From: Clostridia bacterium
Lineage (GTDB): Bacteria; Bacillota; Clostridia; Oscillospirales; Acutalibacteraceae
NCBI GenBank assembly: GCA_017438845.1
Contig: JAFRUO010000020.1
Location: 126,463-190,462 of the forward strand
Direction: 5' to 3'
DNA: 64,000 bases
The notes below the pieces were generated by a model. That model searched no databases, was not told the DNA's origin, and was given only the letters and a program-made list of their open reading frames with translations. The stretch's first letter is position 1. Each line of letters opens with the position of its first letter. The translations under genes were made by a program, and so were the position numbers. Positions 15,684-24,574 of the stretch are shown piece after piece.

Positions 15684-16613
15684 ATGAATTCAAAAACGAT
15701 ACTTTATATTATCAAGAGGGGCCTGCTCGCACTGTTTACGGTGTGGGTGGTAATTACCGTTACTTTCTTCGTAATGCATGCCGTTCCGGGCGGCCCGTTC
15801 GTCGGGGAAAAGGCTACGACACCTGCTGTTCAGGCGGCGATGGAAGCAAAGTACGGTCTGGATAAGCCGGTCTCGGAGCAGTACGGTACATATTTAAAGG
15901 ATATTATCACACGCTTTGATTTCGGTCCTTCGCTCAAGCAGAGGGGAAGAAGCGTAGTCGACATAATCTTCGACGGTATGAAAACCTCTATTAAGCTCGG
16001 GCTTATCGCAGCCGCCGTATCAACGGTAATCGGCGTCGCTCTCGGCGCAGTAGCGGCTTTGAGAAGAAACAGGTTTATTGACCGCGTCATTATGGTCATC
16101 ACGACCGCATTCGTTTCAATGCCGTCATTTATAATGGGCTCGTTCCTGCTGGCGCTGTTTGCAATAAAGCTGCAGCTGCTTCCCGCAAACGGCTCTACGC
16201 CTCCGGGTCTGATACTTCCTATTATAACTTTGGCGCTTTACCCGATGGCATATATCACAAGGCTTACACGCTCGTCAATGCTTGATGTTCTCGGTCAGGA
16301 CTATATTCGTACCGCCAAGGCAAAGGGCGTTTCGAGCAAGAACATTATTTTCGGACACGCTCTGAAAAACTCTCTTATCCCCGTTCTTACATATCTCGGG
16401 CCGATGCTCGCTTACATCGTTACCGGTTCTCTTATAGTCGAGCAGATTTTTGCCGTTCCCGGTATCGGCAGAGTGTTTGTAAGCTCTATCACAAACAGAG
16501 ATTATCCCATGATTATGGGTACCACAATTATTCTCGCTACACTCATTGTTGTAATGAATCTCGTTACCGATATTCTTTACAAGATAGTAGATCCGAGAAT
16601 TTCGTTTGAATAA
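15684..16613 (+). CDS. oppB: Oligopeptide ABC transporter permease OppB
   Basis: 309 aa. ATG at 15684 with GAGG ten bases upstream; a GTG six bases earlier is an alternative. The first helix 'ILYIIKRGLLALFTVWVVITVTFFVMHAVPGGPF' is the classical OppB/DppB N-terminus. The EAA loop reads 'YIRTAKAKGVSSKNIIFGHALKNSLIPVLTYLG', the contact site for the ATPase subunits. There are six membrane helices. It forms the translocation pore with OppC and imports peptides or related solutes captured by the binding protein at 19806. First gene of oppBCDF. Confidence 0.92.
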   Translation: MNSKTILYIIKRGLLALFTVWVVITVTFFVMHAVPGGPFVGEKATTPAVQAAMEAKYGLDKPVSEQYGTYLKDIITRFDFGPSLKQRGRSVVDIIFDGMKTSIKLGLIAAAVSTVIGVALGAVAALRRNRFIDRVIMVITTAFVSMPSFIMGSFLLALFAIKLQLLPANGSTPPGLILPIITLALYPMAYITRLTRSSMLDVLGQDYIRTAKAKGVSSKNIIFGHALKNSLIPVLTYLGPMLAYIVTGSLIVEQIFAVPGIGRVFVSSITNRDYPMIMGTTIILATLIVVMNLVTDILYKIVDPRISFE

Positions 16614-16631
16614 GGTCGGGAGGTAAGAAAA

Positions 16632-17693
16632 ATGCAAAAGAAAAAATTATTCAGCTTTCATGTCGATCTCGATATGTTCATCCCGGCTACCGACAAGGAA
16701 AAGGAATATCTTGTTCAGATGCGTCCCTCGTCGACCTTCTTCAAGGACGGCATCAAGCGCCTGTATAAAAACAAGGTTGCCTTTATCAGCCTTATAGTTA
16801 TCATACTTATTACTCTTTCAAGTATAATACTTCCCGTTTTCTGGCCGTATGCATACGAGGATCAGCTCGGCGTACAGCCCGGCAAGCCCGTTGACGCTTC
16901 CTTCAAAAACCTGAAGCCGTTTGAGTACGGCTCCACCGAGCAGGAGGCGATTGAGGCGGGGGAGAAGGTATTCCCGCACATCTTCGGAACCGACTCCGCA
17001 GGACGTGATTACTGTATCAGAGTTATTTACGGAACGCGTGTTTCACTTGCAGTCGGCTTCTTTGCAAGTATAATCGTCCTTATTATAGGAACGCTTATCG
17101 GCTCTGTTTCGGGATATTTCGGCGGAAAGGTCGACCTTTTCATAATGCGGTTTGTCGACATCATCTATTCGCTGCCCGACATGCTGCTTGTTATTCTTCT
17201 GTCAACAGTTTTCAAAATGACACTCAATCCCATACTGGAAGGGACTCCGCTGGAACGTGTAGGCGGTAATATCATAAGCTTGTTTATCGTGTTTGCCCTT
17301 CTTTACTGGGTAAGCATGTGCCGCCTTATCAGAGGACAGATTCTTTCCCTCAGAGAGCAGGAATACGTTCTTTCGGCAAAAGCCAACGGCGCAAAGGGCG
17401 GCTGGATTATCAGAAAGCATCTTATACCGAACTGCATCAGCGTTGTTATTATTTCGGCTGCCTTGCAGATTCCCTCCGCAATTTTCACCGAGAGCTATCT
17501 TTCCTTCCTCGGACTCGGCGTTAACGCTCCGATGCCGTCTCTCGGCTCACTTGCTTCGGAGGCTCTCAACGGTCTTTCAAGCTACCCGTACCGTCTTGTC
17601 ATTCCGGCAATCGTCATTTCGCTTATCGTTCTCAGCCTCAACCTTTTCGGCGATGGTCTGCGTGATGCGTTTGATCCGAAGCTGAATAATTAA
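16632..17693 (+). CDS. oppC: Oligopeptide ABC transporter permease OppC
   Basis: 353 aa with a longer-than-usual N-terminal cytoplasmic extension (about 45 residues). Then comes helix 1 'KVAFISLIVIILITLSSIILPVFWPYAYEDQ', the 'HIFGTDSAGRDYCIRVIYGTRVSLAVG' motif typical of OppC/DppC, and the EAA loop 'YVLSAKANGAKGGWIIRKHLIPNC'. 'TESYLSFLGLGVNAPMPSLG' near the end is also characteristic. It has six membrane helices. It follows oppB after 18 bp with GGGAGGTAAG as ribosome site, and forms the heterodimeric pore with OppB. Confidence 0.92.
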   Translation: MQKKKLFSFHVDLDMFIPATDKEKEYLVQMRPSSTFFKDGIKRLYKNKVAFISLIVIILITLSSIILPVFWPYAYEDQLGVQPGKPVDASFKNLKPFEYGSTEQEAIEAGEKVFPHIFGTDSAGRDYCIRVIYGTRVSLAVGFFASIIVLIIGTLIGSVSGYFGGKVDLFIMRFVDIIYSLPDMLLVILLSTVFKMTLNPILEGTPLERVGGNIISLFIVFALLYWVSMCRLIRGQILSLREQEYVLSAKANGAKGGWIIRKHLIPNCISVVIISAALQIPSAIFTESYLSFLGLGVNAPMPSLGSLASEALNGLSSYPYRLVIPAIVISLIVLSLNLFGDGLRDAFDPKLNN

Positions 17694-17706
17694 GGAGGAT
17701 TTTAAT

Positions 17707-18726
17707 ATGGCATTATTGGAAGTCAGTCATCTCCAAACATCCTTCTTTACGGATGCGGGTGAGGTTAAAGCGGTAAACGATATTTCCTTTACGCTTGACA
17801 GAGGAAAGGTCCTCGGCATCGTCGGCGAATCCGGCTCCGGTAAATCGGTAACGGCTTATTCTATTATGCAGATTCTTGCCGGCACGGGCAAGATTATCGG
17901 CGGCTCCGTCAAGCTTGACGGTCAGGAGCTCGTCGGTGCTGATGAAAAGGTTATGAAAACGGTCAGGGGAAATAAGATTTAAATAATCTTTCAGGACCCC
18001 ATGACCTCGCTCAATCCCACATATACCATAGGCAGACAGCTCATGGAGCCCATTATTCTTCACACAAACCGCACACGCAAGGAAGCGTATGACCGTGCTG
18101 TCGAAATGCTCAGGCTTGTTAATATCAACGAGCCCGAAAAGCGGATGAAGCAGTATCCGTTTGAGCTTTCGGGCGGAATGCGTCAGCGTGTTATGATTGC
18201 CATGGCCCTTGCATGTGAGCCCGACATACTTATTGCCGACGAGCCGACAACGGCTCTCGACGTTACCATTCAGGCGCAGATTCTTGAGCTTATGTCCGAT
18301 CTTCAGCAGGAGCTCGGAATGGCAATTATAATGATAACTCACGACTTGGGCGTAGTCGCTCAGATGTGCGACGAGGTTATTGTTATGTATGCCGGCTCAA
18401 TCTGTGAGCAGGGTACGGCTGACGAGATTTTCTACAATCCCTGTCACGAATACACAAAGGGACTTATGCGCTCTATTCCTACAGCTGACACAGCGGGCAG
18501 CAAGCTTCACCCCATAACGGGAACACCCATCGACCTGCTCAATATGCCGAACGGATGTCCGTTTGCTCCGCGATGTGAAAACGCAATGAAAATCTGTATT
18601 AACCACAGAGCTCAAAGAATAAGTATTAACGAAAACCATGCGGCGGCGTGCTGGGTGAATATCAAGAAAGGTATTGACAACGGCACGATAACGCTTGACG
18701 GGGAAGGCGGTGAAATTGATGGCTGA
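17707..18726 (+). pseudogene. oppD: Oligopeptide ABC transporter ATPase OppD, interrupted by an in-frame TAA
   Basis: The reading frame is that of a normal OppD (about 339 codons) but codon 92 is TAA (17980-17982). It falls inside the conserved 'GNKI-x-IIFQDPMTSLNP' block, where relatives have Ser, Ala or Gly. Upstream of the stop, Walker A 'GESGSGKS' is intact. Downstream, in the same frame, the Q-loop, signature 'LSGGMRQRVMIAMAL', Walker B 'ILIADEPTTALDV', switch His 'MITHDLGVV' and the C-terminal 'CPFAPRCENAM' cluster are all intact. TCA to TAA is a single change. An ATG at 18001 could restart, but would lack Walker A. It is either a recent nonsense mutation, a read-through site, or an assembly error. 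Confidence 0.85.
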
Positions 18727-19705
18727 GAATAAAACTCCCCTTATAGATGTCAAGAATTTAAAACAGTATTTCAACATCAATACCGGTATGTTCCGTTCAA
18801 AGCCGCTTAAGGCGGTTGACGGAGTCAGCTTCTCTATCAACAAGGGCGAAACTCTCGGCCTTGTAGGAGAATCGGGATGCGGTAAAACCACCGTCGGCAG
18901 AACAATCCTTCACCTTTACAAGCCGACAGGCGGCGAGGTTTGGTACAACGGCAAGCAGATTAAATCAAACGCCGACATCAAGGAATTCCGAAAGAAGGCC
19001 ACCATGGTTTTCCAGGACCCGTATTCCTCGCTCAATCCGAGGATGACTGTCTCCGACATTATCGGTGAGCCTCTCGACATTCACAAGCTCTATTCAAACA
19101 AGAAGGAAAGAGAAGAAAAAATCCTTCAGTTTATGGACTACGTCGGACTAAACAGCGAGCACGCTTCAAGATATGCTCACGAGTTTTCGGGCGGTCAGCG
19201 CCAGAGAATCGGCATAGCCCGTTCGCTTGCGGTTAACCCTGATTTTATAGTATGCGACGAGCCCGTTTCGGCGCTTGACGTTTCAATTCAGGCTCAGGTT
19301 ATCAATATGTTTGACGAGCTTCAGGATAAGCTTGGGCTTACATATCTGTTTATTGCACACGACCTTCTCGTCGTACGTCATATTTCCGACAGAATTGCCG
19401 TTATGTACCTCGGCCATATGGTTGAGCTTGCAGATGCGGCGGAGATTTACGACCATCCGCTTCACCCGTATTCAAAATCTCTTCTTTCGGCGGTTCCGGT
19501 TCCCGACCCCAACGTTGCCAGAGCCAACAAAAGAATTGTGCTTACCGGCGATATTCCGAGTCCGCTCAACGCTCCTTCAGGCTGTCCGTTCAGAACGAGA
19601 TGTCAATATGCCTGCGACAAGTGTGCACAGAGCATACCGGAATTTAAAGAGGTGTCCAAAGGTCATTTTGTGGCGTGTCACCGTTTGGCGGAAATAAACG
19701 ACTGA
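18719..19705 (+). CDS. oppF: Oligopeptide ABC transporter ATPase OppF
   Basis: 328 aa from the ATG at 18719, overlapping the end of oppD by eight bases; GGGGAAGGCGG upstream is the ribosome site. Walker A 'GESGCGKTT', Q-loop 'MVFQDPYSSLNPRM', signature 'FSGGQRQRIGIARSL', Walker B 'FIVCDEPVSALDV' and switch 'FIAHDLLVV' are intact. The C-terminal 'CPFRTRC...C...C' motif is the Fe-S-type cysteine cluster seen in OppD/OppF proteins. It hydrolyses ATP on the cytoplasmic face. If oppD is truly dead, this subunit could only work as a homodimer or with an OppD from elsewhere. Confidence 0.92.
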   Translation: MAENKTPLIDVKNLKQYFNINTGMFRSKPLKAVDGVSFSINKGETLGLVGESGCGKTTVGRTILHLYKPTGGEVWYNGKQIKSNADIKEFRKKATMVFQDPYSSLNPRMTVSDIIGEPLDIHKLYSNKKEREEKILQFMDYVGLNSEHASRYAHEFSGGQRQRIGIARSLAVNPDFIVCDEPVSALDVSIQAQVINMFDELQDKLGLTYLFIAHDLLVVRHISDRIAVMYLGHMVELADAAEIYDHPLHPYSKSLLSAVPVPDPNVARANKRIVLTGDIPSPLNAPSGCPFRTRCQYACDKCAQSIPEFKEVSKGHFVACHRLAEIND

Positions 19706-19706
19706 A

Positions 19707-19805
19707 AAGCCTTGAAATTTCCAAAATATTGTTATATTATATAAGTTGAACAGTACAGAGAGATCTGTACAAAAATAAATTTGTTCAAAGAAGGGATGAA
19801 TTCAA
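19707..19805 (+). promoter_or_regulatory. Internal promoter and hairpin before the binding-protein gene
   Basis: TTGAAA and TATTAT are 17 bp apart (about 19716-19744). They are followed by the perfect hairpin GTACAGA-GAGA-TCTGTAC (19753-19770), which has no T run. The hairpin may stabilise the binding-protein mRNA against upstream decay, a usual reason for binding proteins to outnumber permeases. Confidence 0.5.
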
Positions 19806-21623
19806 ATGAACATGAAAAAGATTCTCGCTGTTGCACTCGCACTTGTAATGGTACTCGGCCTTACAGCATGCGGTGGCAAACAGACAGCGGCTCCCGCTTC
19901 AATTTCAGCTTGTATCGGTTCTGAGCCTGACACCATCGACCCTGCTCTTAACTCAGCAGTTGACGGTGCTACACTTCTTGTACACCTTTTCTCAGGTCTT
20001 GCAAAGTGGCAGCAGACAGCAGACGGCAAGTTCGAAATCGTTGCTGACGCCGCTCAGGAGCTCGTTGAGGGCGTAAAGGGTGAAGACGGTAAGGTTACCT
20101 ACACCTATAAGCTCAAGGACGGACTCAAGTGGTCAGACGGTAAGGACGTTACAGCTAATGACTTTGCATTTGCATGGCAGAGAGCTGCTTCGACCGACCT
20201 CGCAGCTGACTACGGTTATATGTTCGAGGTTATTGACGGTTACGCAGAGATGTGGGAAACCGACGATGCCGAGAATTTTGTTAACCCCGACGCAAAGCTC
20301 AACGTTAAGGCAATTGACGACAAGACGCTTGAGGTTACACTGGCTAACGCTATCAGCTATTGGAATGAGCTTCTTGCATTCCCGACCTACTTCCCGGTAA
20401 GAGAAGATGTTGTTTCCAACGAATCATGGGCAACAGACCCTGCAACATACGTTTGCAACGGTCCCTATAAGCTTGCTTCATGGGAGCACAACTCACTTAT
20501 CAAGCTTGAAAAGAACGCTGATTATCCGGATGCAGACGAAATCAAGATGGACACCATCAACTTCTATCTCTCCGATGATGCTAACAACCAGCTTTCAAAC
20601 TTCAAGAACGGCGAATGGCTTCTTATCGACGACGTTCCTACTGAAGAGATTCCTACTCTTAAGGCTGATTATGCCGACGAGTTCTTCAACGTAGGACAGA
20701 TCGGTACCTACTACGTTTGCTGGAACATCAACGAGGACATCCTTCCCAAGGGCTCCAACCTTAAGGGCGAAGAGGCTGAGAAGGCTAAGGCAGAAATCAG
20801 AAACGCTGTTTCTCTTCTTCTTGACCGTAACTATGTCGTTGACGAAATCGCACAGGGCGGACAGCTTCCCGCTTCCTCCTTCGTTGCTATGGGTCTTACA
20901 GACGCTGACGGCTCCGAGTTCTATAAGAACACAGGCGTAAGCAAGGACTTTGACGGTTACTTCAACACTTCCAAGGAAGCTCTTGAGGACAACTTCAAGA
21001 CTGCTGTTGATACTCTCAAGAAGTATTACAATTATGATGAGGCATCAAAGAAGTTCACAAACTTCCCGGCTATGACTTATCTCTACAACACAAACGAAGG
21101 CCATAAGGCTATCGGCGAATACATCCAGTCAGCACTTGCTAACGTTGGTATCACTCTTAACATGGAGAACCAGGAATGGGCAACCTTCCTCAACACACGT
21201 AAGCAGGGCGACTATTCAATCGCACGTAACGGTTGGTTAGCAGACTACAATGATCCGATTTGCTTCCTTGATATGTGGACTACTGCATCGGGTAACAACG
21301 ATGTTCAGTACGGCAAGGGCGACCACGCTAACGTTAAGGGCTACAGCTTAGACCTTACAAAGTACGGCTATGATATTAAGGTTGAAAACGGCACATGGGC
21401 AGAAACCTATGACGTTCTTATCCAGACCATCAAGGGCTGCACAGACAACGCAAACCGCTATGCTATGATGCACATTGCCGAAGATATGATTATGGCAACA
21501 GGTTGTATCACACCTATCTACTATTACACCGATCAGTACATGCTCAGCAAGTCAGTACACGGCTTCTTCTCGAACCCGCTTGGCTACAAGTACTTTATGT
21601 ACTGCACAGTAGATGCAAAATAA
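19806..21623 (+). CDS. oppA: Oligopeptide-binding lipoprotein (SBP family 5, OppA-like)
   Basis: 605 aa. It has a lipoprotein signal peptide 'MKKILAVALALVMVLGLTAC', with the lipobox LTAC and Cys at about 22-23 (ATGs at 19806 and 19812 are both usable; AAGGG lies upstream). The mature protein starts 'SISACIGSEPDTIDPALNSAVDGATLLVHLFSGL', the standard family 5 beginning, and continues with 'YTYKLKDGLKWSDGKDVTANDFAFAWQRA'. It should be anchored outside the membrane and deliver peptides to OppBCDF. It comes directly after oppF and ends at a strong terminator. Codon use is more biased than its neighbours (few synonymous codons), consistent with high expression. Confidence 0.92.
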   Translation: MNMKKILAVALALVMVLGLTACGGKQTAAPASISACIGSEPDTIDPALNSAVDGATLLVHLFSGLAKWQQTADGKFEIVADAAQELVEGVKGEDGKVTYTYKLKDGLKWSDGKDVTANDFAFAWQRAASTDLAADYGYMFEVIDGYAEMWETDDAENFVNPDAKLNVKAIDDKTLEVTLANAISYWNELLAFPTYFPVREDVVSNESWATDPATYVCNGPYKLASWEHNSLIKLEKNADYPDADEIKMDTINFYLSDDANNQLSNFKNGEWLLIDDVPTEEIPTLKADYADEFFNVGQIGTYYVCWNINEDILPKGSNLKGEEAEKAKAEIRNAVSLLLDRNYVVDEIAQGGQLPASSFVAMGLTDADGSEFYKNTGVSKDFDGYFNTSKEALEDNFKTAVDTLKKYYNYDEASKKFTNFPAMTYLYNTNEGHKAIGEYIQSALANVGITLNMENQEWATFLNTRKQGDYSIARNGWLADYNDPICFLDMWTTASGNNDVQYGKGDHANVKGYSLDLTKYGYDIKVENGTWAETYDVLIQTIKGCTDNANRYAMMHIAEDMIMATGCITPIYYYTDQYMLSKSVHGFFSNPLGYKYFMYCTVDAK

Positions 21624-21637
21624 AAAACAAAAAGAAT

Positions 21638-21667
21638 TGCCCGGGGTTTTCCCCGGGCAGTTTTTTT
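21638..21667 (+). terminator. Strong rho-independent terminator
   Basis: TGCCCGGGG, loop TTTT, CCCCGGGCA, then seven T. It ends the opp unit just before the convergent oxidoreductase gene. Confidence 0.92.
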
Positions 21668-21676
21668 ATGCTCTTT

Positions 21677-23755
21677 TTAAATACTCATCGCCGCTTTGAA
21701 CGCCGAATGAGTCGCGTTGCCGATTGTTCCTCCCTTTTCGGCGTCGCCTGCGAGCGCGGCTTTGATTCCCTTTGCCTTCAGCTCCTCAAGCAGTCCGTTT
21801 TCGGGCTTTATTCCCATTGCGAGTACAACGCAGTCAACGGGAATAATACTTGTTTTTCTGCCGTTGTCGCTTGTAACGGTTACTGAGCCTTCTTCAATTT
21901 CCTCAAGCCGTGTGCCGAGCAGGAACTTTGTGCCGTAGGGCTTGATTCTTGACATTGAGTCATCGACAAACTGGAACCATGCGCCCTTTGCAATCTCGTC
22001 TGCCATTTCAATTACGGTGACCTCGTTGCCGTTTTCGTTGAGCTTTTCGGTCGTTTCAAGTCCCGTAAGACCGGAGCCGATAACGGCAACCTTTTTGTTT
22101 TTGATTTTAACCTTGCCGAGCAGTACGTCGGGAGCCGTGCAGGTGTTTTCCGAGTCGATACCCTTGATTGATTTCGGCTTTAGCGGAGTGCCGCCCGTTG
22201 CGACGATAACTGCGTCGGGTTTCAGCTCCGCAATGCTTTCCGCAGTCGCCTCGGTGCCGGTCTTAACCTTGATTTTCTGAAGCTTGCACTCGGTCAGCAT
22301 ATCCTCAATCGCCCAGTGAAGCTTATCCTTATGCGGTCCCGAGGAAGCGGTGTTGACCTGACCGCCTGCCTTTTTCTCCTTTTCAAGTACGGTGACTGCG
22401 AAGCCTCTCTTTTTAAGGGTAAGCGCAGCCGTAAGACCTGCGGGGCCTGCGCCGACCACAACGGCGGTTTTGCCGACCGAGTCGGGAACAAGGCTGTCCC
22501 ATTCCCTTTCGTGTCCGACTGTCGGGTTGAGGGCGCATTCTCCGGGTGTGCCTTTGAATGAGGCGTTATACATAAAGCTCTTTATGCAATGCAGACAACC
22601 GATGCATCTTCTTATTCTTTCGGGGTGCCCTTCTTGTGCCTTTTTTGCCCAGTCGGGGTCGCAGATAAAATTACGTGCCGAGCCTACGAAATCCTGATAC
22701 CCTTCCTCAAGCTGTCTTTCAGCCTGCTCGGGCGAACGTATAAAGTTTGCCGCAATAATCGGGATGTTTACAACCGATTTGATTTCCTTTGCAAGATACG
22801 CTCTCCAGCCGGGCTCAAACGAGGTCGGCTCAAGCCAGTAGTTGTATGTGTCATAGCAGGCGGAGGAAACGTTGATAGCGTCAACGCCTAATTTTTCAAG
22901 CTCGACCGCTATTTTTTTGCCCTCTTCAAGACCGTAGCCCTTGCCGGGCTTGCCGATTCTGTCGTACATTTCGTCTGCGGTAAGGCGGACAATCAGCGGA
23001 TAATCCTTTCCGCATTCACGCTTGATACCCGTGATGATTTCGGAAATAAAGCGCATTCTGTTTTCAAAGGAGCCGCCGTATTCGTCGGTACGCCTGTTGG
23101 TGTTGGGACTTAAAAACTGGTGAAGAATATACCCGTGGGTTGAGTGAAGCTCAACTGCGTCAACGTCAGCCTTTTTACATCTTACAGCAGCCTTAATAAA
23201 GTCGTTAATAAGGCTCTTGATTTCCCTTTTGCTCATGGCGTGTATTCTCGTTGCGCCGTGTGCGCTCAGCTCAGCCTTTGAAGGTGCCTGCATTGACATA
23301 CAGACCTTTTTACTCTCAAGCCCTAAAAGCAGGGGAGTCGCCTTGAAAAGCATTGACGGAAATTCGGGAAACCTGTCGACTATCGGGATAATCAGCGGCA
23401 GGGAATTAATACTGCTTGAATAGCCCTGCCTGCCGGGGTGGTGAAGCTGTATACAGAGCTTTGCCCCGTGCTCGTGGATTTTCCGTGCCATTTTTTTCAT
23501 CGGGTCTATGTTTTCGTCCCTCGCCATGGAAAGCTGAGTAAACGACGAGGTTGCACCCATGTCGTTTACACGGCATATACCGGGAATAATCAGTCCTACG
23601 CCGCCGTCGGCACGTTTTACAAAGTAGTCGGTCATGGTTTCGGTCGGCTGACCGTTGGGCTGACCGAGGCTGAATTCCGCGGCGGTCATTACTATTCGGT
23701 TTTTAACTGTCATTGTGCCTATATTGCAAGGCGTAAACATCATTTCGTAGCTCAT
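21677..23755 (-). CDS. Old-yellow-enzyme / FAD-dependent NADH:flavin oxidoreductase
   Basis: 692 aa, the length of 2,4-dienoyl-CoA-reductase-like enzymes. Residues 1-370 are an FMN TIM barrel ('VKNRIVMTAAEFSLG', 'KLCIQLHHPGRQGY', 'DAVELHSTHGYILHQFLSPNTNRRTDEYGG'). A 4Fe-4S cysteine set follows ('CIGCLHCIKSFMYN...C'), then FAD and NAD(P) Rossmann domains ('VVVGAGPAGLTAALTL', 'KVAVIGSGLTGLET'). Such enzymes reduce activated C=C bonds of enoyl-CoAs, enones, bile acids or plant phenolics. It is the last gene of a five-gene operon with an SDR, a GH2 glycosidase and an esterase, suggesting use of a glycosylated or esterified aromatic or steroid compound; the substrate is not determined. Confidence 0.88.
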   Translation of the reverse strand: MSYEMMFTPCNIGTMTVKNRIVMTAAEFSLGQPNGQPTETMTDYFVKRADGGVGLIIPGICRVNDMGATSSFTQLSMARDENIDPMKKMARKIHEHGAKLCIQLHHPGRQGYSSSINSLPLIIPIVDRFPEFPSMLFKATPLLLGLESKKVCMSMQAPSKAELSAHGATRIHAMSKREIKSLINDFIKAAVRCKKADVDAVELHSTHGYILHQFLSPNTNRRTDEYGGSFENRMRFISEIITGIKRECGKDYPLIVRLTADEMYDRIGKPGKGYGLEEGKKIAVELEKLGVDAINVSSACYDTYNYWLEPTSFEPGWRAYLAKEIKSVVNIPIIAANFIRSPEQAERQLEEGYQDFVGSARNFICDPDWAKKAQEGHPERIRRCIGCLHCIKSFMYNASFKGTPGECALNPTVGHEREWDSLVPDSVGKTAVVVGAGPAGLTAALTLKKRGFAVTVLEKEKKAGGQVNTASSGPHKDKLHWAIEDMLTECKLQKIKVKTGTEATAESIAELKPDAVIVATGGTPLKPKSIKGIDSENTCTAPDVLLGKVKIKNKKVAVIGSGLTGLETTEKLNENGNEVTVIEMADEIAKGAWFQFVDDSMSRIKPYGTKFLLGTRLEEIEEGSVTVTSDNGRKTSIIPVDCVVLAMGIKPENGLLEELKAKGIKAALAGDAEKGGTIGNATHSAFKAAMSI

Positions 23756-23764
23756 TTTTTCACC

Positions 23765-24559
23765 TTATTTGTTTAAACTTTTAAGCTTTTCCTTAAACCT
23801 GTTTAGCTTGTTTGTTTCAAGCTTCCAGTAAACTGTTCTTACGGGCGGACAAACTCCCATCAGCACCTTTGAAAGCGCGAACAGCGGGCTGGGAGAAACC
23901 GATTTTTTCTTTTTCTCAATTCCCGCAATCATCTTCCTTGCTACTATGTCGGACTTCTGCACGGGGAAGGGCTTTTCGAACGGGATTTTGTTTGCGACCT
24001 TAAAGAAATTGGTGTCGGTTGCAACGGGGTAAAGGCAGGTCAGCTGAATGTTGTCGGGCTTTTCAAGCCTGATTGCCTGCTGAAAGCCGTGAAGCGCAAA
24101 TTTTGTAGCGCTGTAAATTGCGTAGCCCGGCATAGCCATCTGACCGATAGCGCTTACGGTGTAGGCAAGGATTCCTTCTCTGCCGTCAAGATGCTCTCTG
24201 TATTTTGCATAGGTGTAAATAGGGGAGAGGGTGTTCGTGTCAAACATACTTTTAACTCTGTCCCAGTCGGTATAGTTAAACTCCTCGTAATACGGGAAGC
24301 CTGCGTTTGCGTAGAAAATGTCAATTTTCTTTCCGCCGAAGACCTCGTCAGCCTTTTTAAAAACAGCGTCAACGCCTTCGGCTGAGCCGATGTCGCAGTT
24401 AAACGGGATAACGTTGTCCGCAAAGCCCGAAAGCTTTTCCTCGGCGGTGCGTGATACGGCAAGTATTTTGTTGCCTTCGCCCTTTGAAATAAGCTTTAAC
24501 ACCTCAAGTCCGATGCCGCTGGAGGCTCCCGTTAAAACAATGTTGCTGCTTGTAATCAT
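23765..24559 (-). CDS. Short-chain dehydrogenase/reductase (SDR)
   Basis: 264 aa. The cofactor motif 'TGASSGIG' (about 11-18), 'NAG' (in 'IFYANAGFP') and the catalytic 'S...YSATK' ('YAIYSATKFALHG', about 155-160) place it in classical SDRs. 'CLYPVATDTNFF' is the usual region after the active site. It oxidises or reduces an alcohol/ketone with NAD(P)H; the substrate is unknown. It lies nine bases upstream of the old-yellow-enzyme gene and 15 bases downstream of the GH2 gene, all in one operon. GGAAGAGGG precedes the ATG. Confidence 0.88.
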   Translation of the reverse strand: MITSSNIVLTGASSGIGLEVLKLISKGEGNKILAVSRTAEEKLSGFADNVIPFNCDIGSAEGVDAVFKKADEVFGGKKIDIFYANAGFPYYEEFNYTDWDRVKSMFDTNTLSPIYTYAKYREHLDGREGILAYTVSAIGQMAMPGYAIYSATKFALHGFQQAIRLEKPDNIQLTCLYPVATDTNFFKVANKIPFEKPFPVQKSDIVARKMIAGIEKKKKSVSPSPLFALSKVLMGVCPPVRTVYWKLETNKLNRFKEKLKSLNK

Positions 24560-24574
24560 ACTATCCCTCTTCCT

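Noticed and set aside
18001..18726. A separate short ATPase gene starting at the ATG at 18001
   Set aside because: It is the in-frame continuation of oppD after the TAA; without the Walker A part it cannot be a working ATPase on its own.
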